DNA of 64,000 nucleotides, from contig CAYXDO010000026.1 of the NCBI GenBank assembly GCA_964463485.1, positions 1 to 64,000 of the forward strand, given 5' to 3'. The translations under genes were made by a program, and so were the position numbers. This document shows positions 24,477 to 32,732 of the stretch, piece after piece (the first letter of the stretch is position 1; each line of letters opens with the position of its first letter). The notes beneath the pieces were generated by a model. That model was not told where the DNA came from. It saw only the letters and a list, made by a program, of their open reading frames with translations, and made no database searches. Origin of the DNA: CAYXDO01 sp964463485 (lineage in GTDB: Bacteria; Myxococcota; Kuafuiibacteriia; Kuafuiibacteriales; Kuafuiibacteriaceae).

Positions 24477-26813
24477 TCAAGGCCGCGGGAGCTTGGGGCG
24501 ACACGCACTCAACATCGTCGCTCCGATGATCTCCACGAGATTCGGGTCGATGTCGGGTACGGTGTCGCTGCGCAGCAACCCCTGGTGCACCGCCTCGAAG
24601 AACAACCCTGGGTGGCCTTCGCGAATCTCTTCGAGTGAGTAGGACCGCACGAATCGATCGGCCTCGTACGGCGCTCCTAGGGCCATTTCGATCTTCGCCG
24701 GGAGCTTCACGTGCTCCTCCAGCATGACGTCCGCGATGTGACGCAGAAACGCGATGACGTCGACGGGCGCATCTTCGCGCAGCTCGTTGTCCTCGCGAAC
24801 CTGAGTAAGGAGCTCGACCAGCTCCTCTCTAGACACGTGCACGATACTCACCGCGGCCGAAGGTACGCAGTCGCGAAGCCGCAGCTTCACGTCGACTCCG
24901 GTCGGAGACTCATCGAAGACCGCCGGAAGCTCCTCGCCGTCGATGTCCAGGCGCAGCGTGAACGCCGATCGGCGTTCCACCACGAGCACGGGTTTGGGGG
25001 CCATGCCAGGGACGGCCAAGGTGAGGTGAGCGCCCTCGACGATCTCCGTGGCGCGCACCGGACGGCCGTCGATGACGAGAGCATCGGCGACATCCACCGA
25101 GTCCGAAATGATCAACTCTGGATCACTCGCATTCTCCTCGAACGCGAGCTGAGCGGCGTCCCTGATTCGGCCGACGATCCCTGGGCCGCGAATGGGTTCG
25201 AGCGCAGCCAGGAACCGACCGACCACACCCCCCTCTTCTCTTCGCCACCCAACGGCTCGCTGGAGCGCGTGCAGACCCGCCTTCACTCGCGTGGCGCCCG
25301 CGCTGTTCACGTCCCCACGCGCAAAATAGAAACGCTCCGCTTCGATCGCGATCCCATAGAACTCATCACCGAGGTCGAACCCACCGACGTAGGCATTCTC
25401 GCCGTTCGACTCCAGTGTGGAATCCAAAAAGCGAGCCAACAGACGTTCTCCGGCGATGCGCATCGCGGGCGTGCCTTGCCAAAATCCGTCGCGTGCGATC
25501 GCCGAGTAGATCAGCGCGTCGAGGTCGCCGGCCACGGCCATACCTTCGAGGTCCGCAGGGGCGAGCTCGTGCAAATAGTCCGACATCTCGGCCATGACTT
25601 CGGCGGGGCCGTCGTCCATCGTCATGGCCAACTCATGAAGCTCCTCTTCGGAGCTGATGTGCCATTGATAGATCGAGCTCTTGCAATCGCTCTTGGCGAG
25701 GACGAGCGAGGTATAACCCATGAATTGGCCGAGGCGCCCCGCGCGGTAGGCGTCGTCCGAGAGTCGCTGTGCGAGTGCGCGATAATCGGAGCCGCGTTCG
25801 CTCGCGTAGGCCGAGGCGATCCCGATGTTGAACTGCACCTCGTCGGGATGAGTTCGGTGACCTCGGACGTCTTCGCCCCACACGCGACGTACGATCCACT
25901 GTCTCGTCTCGTCGGTCGGGATGGCCTCCACGAGCTCGCGCACCTCGGCGGCAGTTCGATGCAGCACCACCAAGCGAAAAGCCTTGCCGGTCTTGTGAAA
26001 GACGTGAACGCCGCGCACCTCGGAGAACAGCGTGTCTAGCCGTTCGCCGAGGGCCCGGATGAACTCGCTGCCCACCCGATGGCCGTGCCGATTCGCGAAG
26101 CGCTTGAACGCTTGGTACGCAACAGCCACGACGACCAATCGATCCGTCTGACCGGTGACGTAGGCGCTCGCTTCGTCCAACAGGATGTCGCGATACGCGT
26201 CGATCCCGAGGACCCGCAACCCTGGATCGTCGGCGGCCGCGGCGAGGCGGTAGGCCGAGCGAACCTCGGACTGTCTCTCGGGGAGCAAGGTCGCTTCCAT
26301 CTCCTGAGTAATGGTGGCGACGACGAGCCCGAGCTCTCGCTCGGTCGGCCTGCGGCGGCGACCCGCGGTGACGACGTACCAGCCTTGCCGATCTTCGCGC
26401 TGCTCGAAGACGAGGCGACGGCCGTGCGGCGTGATCCCGCTGATCAGCAGCGTGTCGCCACGGCGTTCGTAATGAACGAACTGCAGCGTCTCACCGATCG
26501 CGACGGGCGGTGGCACGGGCTCACTCGCCCGAGTCGGTGTCCATGAGGGCTCGCCAGGCCAGACCGCTGCAACCACCTCCGAGCTCATACTCGACGGCGC
26601 CATCACCGCTGAGTCCACTCCAGTCGTGAATGGCGGAGGCGGCTCGGAGTCCGTTCGCACTCGGCCCACCGGACGCGATCCCGTACCGGTGATTCGCGCG
26701 GCCGGATCTTCACGCTTTTGAGGCGGCTCACTCACGACCACCGGCTCGGCCACCGGCGGCGTCGAGCTTCGGTTCGGCGGAACGCTCCGCGATTTTCTCG
26801 ACGAGTCGTTCAA
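24477..26813 (-). CDS. Large cytoplasmic protein with a degenerate GGDEF-like domain
   Basis: 778 residues from TTG 26813, which overlaps the upstream stop (TTGA) behind GAGGAGG. Residues 1-105 are a Pro/Ser/Arg linker without structure. About 105-200 is a small beta domain (LQFVHYERRGDTLLISG, HGRRLVFEQREDRQGWYVV). About 205-340 reads like a GGDEF fold: LVVVAVAYQAFKRFANRHGH, RVGSEFIRALGERLDTLF and then VHVFHKTGKAFRLVVLH. Here the GG(D/E)EF signature is replaced by TGKAF (275-279), and the metal-binding Asp of the first strand is lost, so it cannot be a standard diguanylate cyclase. Long helical and beta segments follow. It could be a c-di-GMP or nucleotide sensor, or just a scaffold; the function is unknown. 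Confidence 0.6.
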   Translation of the reverse strand: MNDSSRKSRSVPPNRSSTPPVAEPVVVSEPPQKREDPAARITGTGSRPVGRVRTDSEPPPPFTTGVDSAVMAPSSMSSEVVAAVWPGEPSWTPTRASEPVPPPVAIGETLQFVHYERRGDTLLISGITPHGRRLVFEQREDRQGWYVVTAGRRRRPTERELGLVVATITQEMEATLLPERQSEVRSAYRLAAAADDPGLRVLGIDAYRDILLDEASAYVTGQTDRLVVVAVAYQAFKRFANRHGHRVGSEFIRALGERLDTLFSEVRGVHVFHKTGKAFRLVVLHRTAAEVRELVEAIPTDETRQWIVRRVWGEDVRGHRTHPDEVQFNIGIASAYASERGSDYRALAQRLSDDAYRAGRLGQFMGYTSLVLAKSDCKSSIYQWHISSEEELHELAMTMDDGPAEVMAEMSDYLHELAPADLEGMAVAGDLDALIYSAIARDGFWQGTPAMRIAGERLLARFLDSTLESNGENAYVGGFDLGDEFYGIAIEAERFYFARGDVNSAGATRVKAGLHALQRAVGWRREEGGVVGRFLAALEPIRGPGIVGRIRDAAQLAFEENASDPELIISDSVDVADALVIDGRPVRATEIVEGAHLTLAVPGMAPKPVLVVERRSAFTLRLDIDGEELPAVFDESPTGVDVKLRLRDCVPSAAVSIVHVSREELVELLTQVREDNELREDAPVDVIAFLRHIADVMLEEHVKLPAKIEMALGAPYEADRFVRSYSLEEIREGHPGLFFEAVHQGLLRSDTVPDIDPNLVEIIGATMLSACRPKLPRP

Positions 26814-28426
26814 TCGCGACCCTCCTCGGCCTTAGGCTCGATCTGACTCATGGCGTGCTCGGCCAACGCAGAGATCGTGAGGCTCGGATTGACGCCCAGG
26901 TTCGAAGGCACCGCCGACCCGTCGATGACGTACAGACCTTCGTAGCCGAACACACGGTGGCGGGCGTCGATCACGCCTTCGTCGGCGCTCATTCCCATGG
27001 GAGCTCCTCCCAAAATGTGCGCGGTCGTCGGGACGTCCAACAAGACCTCGTTCAACGCGCTCGTCGGAATTCCGTCGATCACCTCCGCGACCTTGCGCGC
27101 GAAGGCGTTGGCTTCGGGGATGTACGTCGGGATCCGAGGCTCGCCTTTCGCTCGTTTGGACACGAGCCCCCGCCCCAAAGGCCGGTACCACGAGCGGCCG
27201 AGGTCGAGCTCGAGCCCGCTCTCCTTGGCCTGCATACAAAGCAAGATGACAGTGCGCTCGGCCCAACCGCGCTTGTCGAAGCTCCTGGCGAAGTCGAGGG
27301 GCTGCTTCAACACCTCGCGCAAAAATCGAAGTTGTCTCGGCAGCCCAGGACCTCCGTCGGTCAAGAGCGTCGCCAGCACCGAAAGCGCGCTCGATCCGGC
27401 CGAATACCTCACGGCCTCGACGTGCGTGTCCTCGCTGATGTGAACACTCGATCCGATGGCTACGCCGCGAGAATAGTCTTCGCGCTGATTCCGGGCAGTG
27501 GCCGCGATGATCGCCTCGTTGTTCGTCGAGACCTTCTTCCCGAGCATCGGAGACAAGCGCGACAAAGTTCCACGCCGACGACTCTCGAGGAGCAGTCGAA
27601 CGCTTCCAAGCACGCCCGCAGACAAGATCACGCGACGCGCTCGAAGCACCGTCCGCTCGTCGCGCCCGCCGCTCGACTTCGTCTCCACCTCATATCCGCC
27701 GGACACCTCGCGGATCCCAGTCGCCGTCGTGTTGGGAATGACGCGCGCGCCACCCTTCTCGGCGAGATAGAGGTAGTTCTTGTCGAGCGTGTTCTTGGCG
27801 CCGAAGCGGCAGCCGACCATGCAACCTCCGCAGAAGTTACAGCCAGAACGACGCGGACCCGCGCCTGCGAAGTAGGGGTCCTCGACCTCCACGCCGGGTT
27901 GCCCGAAATACACACCCACTTGCTGCCGCTTGAAGGTGCCGCCCCGTCCGAGGGACTCGGCGGCCTGCTTGATCGCGAGGTCGGCGGGAAAATCGCGCGG
28001 GACCTCGTTGGCGCCCAACATGCGCAGAGCCGTTCGGTAGTGCGGCTCGAGCGCCACCTTCCAATCGCGGTCCGGCAGCCAGCCCGCGTTTTTGAAGGTT
28101 TGATCGGCCGGAATCAGCAGCGTGTTGGCGTAGACCAGACTCCCGCCTCCAACGCCCGCGCCGCTGAGGACCAGCACGTCCGACAACAAAGTCAGCCGCT
28201 GGATCCCGAAACAACCCAACGACGGCGCATACAAGTAGTCGCGCAGCGAGTAGTTCGTCGCCGGAAAGTCCGAGGGCGCAAAACGGCGGCCCGCTTCGAG
28301 CACGCCGACGTGGTAGCCCTTCTCCACCAACCGGCAGGCCGACACCGACCCTCCGAAACCGGAGCCGATGATCAACCAGTCGAAGTCCAGCCCACCCGCA
28401 TCGCGGGTGTCCCGTTTGGACGACAT
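26810..28426 (-). CDS. GMC oxidoreductase, cholesterol-oxidase-like
   Basis: 538 residues from ATG 28426; the frame is open to 28483. The FAD motif IIGSGFGGSVSACRLVEKGY is followed by VLEAGRR. The second signature is SGAGVGGGSLVYANTLL. A Cys-rich loop, GCNFCGGCMVGCRFGAKNTL (about residue 195), is typical of the cholesterol-oxidase and long-chain-alcohol-oxidase branch. The C-terminal domain has His470 (AHILGGAPMGM) and Asn513 (VNPSLTISALAE), the catalytic and substrate-positioning residues. The substrate is probably a sterol or long-chain alcohol. No signal peptide is seen. It overlaps the downstream gene by 4 bp. Confidence 0.88.
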   Translation of the reverse strand: MSSKRDTRDAGGLDFDWLIIGSGFGGSVSACRLVEKGYHVGVLEAGRRFAPSDFPATNYSLRDYLYAPSLGCFGIQRLTLLSDVLVLSGAGVGGGSLVYANTLLIPADQTFKNAGWLPDRDWKVALEPHYRTALRMLGANEVPRDFPADLAIKQAAESLGRGGTFKRQQVGVYFGQPGVEVEDPYFAGAGPRRSGCNFCGGCMVGCRFGAKNTLDKNYLYLAEKGGARVIPNTTATGIREVSGGYEVETKSSGGRDERTVLRARRVILSAGVLGSVRLLLESRRRGTLSRLSPMLGKKVSTNNEAIIAATARNQREDYSRGVAIGSSVHISEDTHVEAVRYSAGSSALSVLATLLTDGGPGLPRQLRFLREVLKQPLDFARSFDKRGWAERTVILLCMQAKESGLELDLGRSWYRPLGRGLVSKRAKGEPRIPTYIPEANAFARKVAEVIDGIPTSALNEVLLDVPTTAHILGGAPMGMSADEGVIDARHRVFGYEGLYVIDGSAVPSNLGVNPSLTISALAEHAMSQIEPKAEEGRD

Positions 28427-28547
28427 GGCAGCGAGTATAGGCCGGATGTGAAGACGCGGATGTGCGAAGTCACAAACCGACAAGGACCCTCGACGTGGTC
28501 CAAGCTCGACGCCGCTGGACTAGCTGGATAGAGGTCCTAGGCCACGC

Positions 28548-28823
28548 TCAGAGGCTGTTCTTGAGCAGCGGGGACGGCTTGAAGACCACGGTCTTGGTGG
28601 GCTTGATCTCGATCTGTTCGCCGGTCTTCGGGTTCCGACCGACCCTGGCCTTCCGCTTCTTCACGGAAAACGTCCCAAAGTTGGGGTACTGAAAGCGCTT
28701 CTCCTTGCGAACGGTCTTCGCGATTTGATCGAACAGCTCATCGACCAACTCGTTGAGGACCTTCTTGGACAGTCCAGCGCCCTTACCCTCTTGTAGCTTC
28801 TCAATCAGCTCGGCTTTCGTCAT
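28548..28823 (-). CDS. HU/IHF-family DNA-binding protein
   Basis: A 91-residue protein of full family length. MTKAELIEKLQEGKGAGLSK and VLNELVDELFDQIAKTVRKE form the helical body. RFQYPNFGTFSVKKRKARVG and RNPKTGEQIEIKPTKTVVF form the beta arm with the RNPxTG turn carrying the intercalating proline. The C-terminus (FKPSPLLKNSL) is standard. It binds and bends DNA as a nucleoid protein or architectural factor. A good sigma-70 promoter lies upstream. Confidence 0.96.
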   Translation of the reverse strand: MTKAELIEKLQEGKGAGLSKKVLNELVDELFDQIAKTVRKEKRFQYPNFGTFSVKKRKARVGRNPKTGEQIEIKPTKTVVFKPSPLLKNSL

Positions 28824-28858
28824 TTCCCAATTCCCTCCGCGAATGTCGCGAGTCCGGA

Positions 28859-28887
28859 ACGCTAGGCTCGTCCGCCTGCCGTGTCAA
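28859..28887 (-). promoter_or_regulatory. Sigma-70-type promoter of the HU-like gene
   Basis: Read on the minus strand: TTGACA (28887-28882), 17-bp spacer, TAGCGT (28864-28859), 36 bp before the ATG. A GGAGGG ribosome site lies nine bases before the start. The -35 box is a perfect consensus and the -10 matches at moderate quality. The rest of the gap (28888-29057) shows nothing else that I can support. Confidence 0.6.
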
Positions 28888-29057
28888 CGAGATCACGCGT
28901 ATGAATCTCGCGAGACATTGTCGCACAATGGTTCCAGCGTCTGGTCTGGCGCGAAGCCCACGGGGAGCGATGGATTCTACTTGACGCTGGGTCGCGACGG
29001 ATCCAGCGCGCGGCGGCCACGCGCGGGCTCGGATCATCGCGAGCCTCCGATTCTCGT

Positions 29058-31568
29058 TCACGCGGAACCAGGAAGCAGCGGCGACGGAGCTCCGACCGAA
29101 GTCACCCAGAGTTGATGCACAGCGCGCGTGCTCGCGATGTGCAGCAAATGTCGCGCTTCGATCGCGTCCGGATAGGTGCTCGCGTTCACCTCTACGAGCA
29201 CGACGTAGTCGTACTCGAGACCTTTGATCTGGGCGACGTCGACGACGTCGATCCCTGGCTCGAAGCTGAAGTCCTTGCCGTACACACGGCGCAGCGCAGG
29301 GACCTCGGCGTTGCGCAGAGCGTCGTAGTAGATGGAGGCCTGCGCCGCATAACGCGCGATCACGGCCACACTCGCCCGCTTCTCGCGCACGACGAGCCCA
29401 CGCAGCGCCTCGGCGAGAAACGCGACCGCTTCGCCGGTGCTCGAAAATCCGAAGGTCTCCACCGGCGCGCCCGACCGCGGCGCGATCGGCTCCACCGGAT
29501 CCGCGAGCGGTCCCAGAACCGCCCTCGCAAAGCGCATGATCTCGCGCGGCGATCGATAGCTCACGCGAAGCGGCTCGAGCTCGACACCGTCGATCCCGAG
29601 ATCGCGAAGCAACGCCTTCCAGTCCTCGAAGCCGTTGTCGAAGACCAACTTCTGCGCCGTGTCCCCAGCCAACGTCATGCTCTGGCGCTTCGTCAGCACG
29701 CCGCGCAACACCGCGATGTCGGTCGGTGAGAGATCTTGGGCTTCGTCGACCACGACGTGCTCGTAGGCCACGGTCTTCTGCGACCCCGAGATCGGCAAGC
29801 TCCCCACTCGAAGCTGGACGAGCCGAAGCAACAAAGCATCGTCGTGCGGATCGAGCTTCCCGGTCGGCGACCCGTCGTCGACGTGGCGGCCATCCACACC
29901 GATCGTGGGATCGTCGTCTTCTTCCTCTTCCTCTTCGGCGTCTCGCGAGAGCCCAACCAGCTCCTGGGCCTCCTGACGCGCGCGCCGACGTTTCTCGACG
30001 CGGCGATCACGCTCTTCCTCCTCGTCTTCGTCGTCCTCCTCGATCTCGAGCTCCTCGGCTTGAGCGCTCACCCACTTCACGAGCTCGTGGATCTCGGCGT
30101 CGCTCACTTGGCCTGGGCTTCGCACATCGAACGCGCTCCGAAGCGCTTCTGCGTCCGTCAACACCGTCGCCCAAGTGGACAACACGTCGGTGAGCGGCGC
30201 ACGCGCCCTGCGAAGTGTTCCCGCCATCGCACCTCGAAGCTTCGCGGTGACTCCGCCACGCTCGGCGACAGCTCCCTCGACCCAGGCCGCCATCTGCCGC
30301 AAGCGCGGCAAGATCGGGAGCCCTCCGAGCGCCTTCCAGCGCGCCTCTACGGCTCTTTGAGCTGGACCGTCCCCACACTCCGAGAGGAGCTCCGCCCCGA
30401 TCTCGTCGGCTTCGCGCTCCGCGCTCCGTTCGATCAGCCACAACACGGCGGGGTGCTTCTTGAGCTTCGAGACCGCAGCTGGGACATCGTCGATTCGAGG
30501 ACGACGGAGCGACGGCAAGACTTTTCTGCGAGTCTCCGTCATGAACGCTTCGAGCGACTCCACCTTCACGCCAGGAACTCCTAGAGACGGTAGGACGCGC
30601 GCGATATACTCGACCAACGCGGGGCTCCGGACCACGATGAGCATCTTCTTCGACGCGAAGACGTTCGGACTCTGAAAGTGCAAATACGCCGCGCGATGGA
30701 GCGCCACGGTCGTCTTGCCCGAACCCGCCCCGCCTTGCAGGATCACGATGCCGCTCTCCGGCTTCGTGATGGCGTCGAACTGCGCCTTGTCGATCAGCGC
30801 GGTGACCGCCTGCAGACGCTTGTCGTCGCGGAGGCTCTCGTCGCCTACGACGCCCAGCCGGCCCCGCTTGATCTTCTCGTGCAAGGGCGCCGGCCGCGCG
30901 GCGATCCCGGCCCCGCCATGCAGCCTCGGTCGAGCCTCGCCGGTCAACCGAACCCACGCCCCGTCTTTGCGACGAGCGACCGCACCCTCAGACCACGTGA
31001 TCCGCTTCAGCGCGCCGTCCGCGATCGTGATAGCGCGACGCACCGCGACCGTCCCGTGCGAGATCCGCCCCCCAAAGGCCTCTTCGTAGTCGTCCCCCTC
31101 CTCATATCGGTAATAAATTCGTGAAACGGGCGCGTTCCGCCAATCCACGATCGCGAAACCTTCGCCGGTCGGAGCAAAGCCGCGAGAACCGATCAGGATC
31201 TCTCTGGTCTTGCGCTCATCGACCAAGCGGAGATGTCCGAAATACGGCGACTTCACGTCGACCGGCAGCGCGGCGACCGTGCCCGAGCGCGCTCCAAGAG
31301 CCGCCAGTCGGTACATTTCAGCGACGAGCGGCGACACGTCTTCGAGCCTCGCTTCGGAGATCTGATCACGAAGTGAGATGAGGTCCCGATCGTACTCAGC
31401 GCGCTGAACTCGTTCGAAACCTTGTTCAGCGAGCTTCATGAGCACGGTCGCGAGGAGCTGCTCCTCTTCACGAATCAGGGATGCCTCGGGAGAGTCCGGC
31501 GTGACCAATGAGACCGCCGGCTCATGGTCGTGCAAGCTGACGGAGTCTTGCAGAAGGGCGAGGTTCAT
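29058..31568 (-). CDS. HelD-like / UvrD-superfamily ATPase (DNA helicase IV-like)
   Basis: An 836-residue protein. After an N-terminal helical region and a HelD-type insertion (FAIVDWRNAPVSRIYYRYEEGDDYEE, about 138-163), Walker A GGAGSGKTT lies at 279-287. A very acidic insertion (about 500-560, with runs of Asp/Glu and an RRVEKRRRARQEAQ stretch) precedes Walker B VVDEAQDLSP and the superfamily-1 motifs (LAGDTAQ, LRVSYRSPREI, VAQIKGLEYDYVVLVEV). HelD proteins are RNA-polymerase-recycling motors; the WRNAP segment in the arm is characteristic. The acidic insert is unusual for the family. It is coupled to the M23 lipoprotein gene by a 4-bp overlap, an odd pairing. Confidence 0.85.
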   Translation of the reverse strand: MNLALLQDSVSLHDHEPAVSLVTPDSPEASLIREEEQLLATVLMKLAEQGFERVQRAEYDRDLISLRDQISEARLEDVSPLVAEMYRLAALGARSGTVAALPVDVKSPYFGHLRLVDERKTREILIGSRGFAPTGEGFAIVDWRNAPVSRIYYRYEEGDDYEEAFGGRISHGTVAVRRAITIADGALKRITWSEGAVARRKDGAWVRLTGEARPRLHGGAGIAARPAPLHEKIKRGRLGVVGDESLRDDKRLQAVTALIDKAQFDAITKPESGIVILQGGAGSGKTTVALHRAAYLHFQSPNVFASKKMLIVVRSPALVEYIARVLPSLGVPGVKVESLEAFMTETRRKVLPSLRRPRIDDVPAAVSKLKKHPAVLWLIERSAEREADEIGAELLSECGDGPAQRAVEARWKALGGLPILPRLRQMAAWVEGAVAERGGVTAKLRGAMAGTLRRARAPLTDVLSTWATVLTDAEALRSAFDVRSPGQVSDAEIHELVKWVSAQAEELEIEEDDEDEEEERDRRVEKRRRARQEAQELVGLSRDAEEEEEEDDDPTIGVDGRHVDDGSPTGKLDPHDDALLLRLVQLRVGSLPISGSQKTVAYEHVVVDEAQDLSPTDIAVLRGVLTKRQSMTLAGDTAQKLVFDNGFEDWKALLRDLGIDGVELEPLRVSYRSPREIMRFARAVLGPLADPVEPIAPRSGAPVETFGFSSTGEAVAFLAEALRGLVVREKRASVAVIARYAAQASIYYDALRNAEVPALRRVYGKDFSFEPGIDVVDVAQIKGLEYDYVVLVEVNASTYPDAIEARHLLHIASTRAVHQLWVTSVGAPSPLLPGSA

Positions 31569-32539
31569 TTCGGCTTTCGAAGGCGCGAAAAGCGCTCGAA
31601 CGAAGCAGTTAGCCCCGCCTGCTGCTCCTTCGGCAAGTGCCTCCGCTCGGTTTGGTGGACGTTGAATGGGTCCAATACCTTCTTCTGTTTTTCGAGCTGA
31701 TAATGCAGGTGAGGCGCCGTGCTGTGGCCAGTGTTCCCGGTCTTTCCCAGTGCTTGCCCTTTCGTGACCTTCGCCCCGACCTCGATGCCCTTGGCGACCT
31801 CGTTCATGTGCAAGAAGATGGCGTTCATGCCTTGGTCGGTGAGCACATCCACACAGTCTCCATTGGCTCGCACCGACCAGTTCTTGCGGACGATCGTTCC
31901 CGCAAACGGCGACACGATCGGAGTCCCTACGGGGGTCTTGAAATCCACGCCCTTGTGCCCTCGCCCATCTCGAAGCAGTGACGTGATCTGCTCGTAGCCT
32001 TCGATCGGAGAACCGACCAGCCGCTCCTCGAGCTCCGCGCCGTCGGGCTCGAAGAAACGATCGAACTCAGTGCCCTGCGGTCGGAAACGAACCGCCGAAA
32101 GCGACTTCTTCAGCTTCTTGGAATCGAGCCACACGGAGTGCACGAGCGGCTCTTCGTCCTTGACGAGCTCGTAGACGACCTCGAGCTCGTCGTTGGGCAA
32201 CAAGTCGCGCGATGGGTTGAGCCACCAAACGAGCTGGCGAGCGACGACTTGCGAGAGCGCCGGACCAAACTCGACGCCTACGCTCGACGTGATCGTCGCC
32301 TCGAGGGAGCCGCGGACGCCGACCGCGAGATAGGTCTGAACGCCGTACGCAGGCCCAGCTGCGGGAACGGGCGCGACGACCTCGGCGATCGGCGCCGCAT
32401 CGGGAAATACGGGCGCAGCATCTGGGCGCTCGACCTTTTGCTCGCCGCAGCCCGCGAGCACGAGACCGATCCCGAGGACGGTCGAGCCGATCCCTTGCAA
32501 ACGTCGGTGAGCCAATATGGAGACGAGCGTGTCGCGCAT
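31565..32539 (-). CDS. M23-family (LytM-type) endopeptidase lipoprotein
   Basis: 324 residues from ATG 32539; the frame upstream to 32824 is a shadow. The lipoprotein signal ends LVLAGC (Cys31). About 60-180 is an OapA/opacity-associated-type domain with VWWLNPSRDLLPNDELEVVYELV. About 205-300 is the peptidase: GHKGVDFKTPVGTPIVSPFAGTIV has the H-x3-D zinc ligands, AIFLHMNEVAKGIEVGAKV carries the conserved His, and TAPHLHYQLE carries HxH. It is likely active and cleaves peptidoglycan cross-links in the periplasm. It is the first gene of a pair with HelD, divergent from the GspE-like gene (193-bp shared upstream region). Confidence 0.9.
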   Translation of the reverse strand: MRDTLVSILAHRRLQGIGSTVLGIGLVLAGCGEQKVERPDAAPVFPDAAPIAEVVAPVPAAGPAYGVQTYLAVGVRGSLEATITSSVGVEFGPALSQVVARQLVWWLNPSRDLLPNDELEVVYELVKDEEPLVHSVWLDSKKLKKSLSAVRFRPQGTEFDRFFEPDGAELEERLVGSPIEGYEQITSLLRDGRGHKGVDFKTPVGTPIVSPFAGTIVRKNWSVRANGDCVDVLTDQGMNAIFLHMNEVAKGIEVGAKVTKGQALGKTGNTGHSTAPHLHYQLEKQKKVLDPFNVHQTERRHLPKEQQAGLTASFERFSRLRKPK

Positions 32540-32732
32540 GGAAGGTCGGCAGACTGCCCCAACCTGCGCCCGGGCGTCAGCCTCGGCTGTGTCCACGTCG
32601 AGTCGCGGTGAAGCCGGGGCTTGGTGAGGTCGATCAACGGGACGCAAGTCGTTCGCTCCACGGCGGACGCTCGGCGAACCACCCCCGCTTCGCGCCGCTT
32701 TCGCGGCCTTCCTTCCCGCGGTACCTTGCGCC

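Noticed and set aside
24711..26039. 442-residue open frame on the plus strand
   Set aside because: Antisense to the GGDEF-like gene; composition typical of high-GC shadows.
26855..28531. 558-residue open frame on the plus strand
   Set aside because: Antisense to the GMC oxidoreductase, whose motifs are clear.
28801..29061. 86-residue Arg-rich frame upstream of HU
   Set aside because: Overlaps the HU promoter and start; no domain and no ribosome site.
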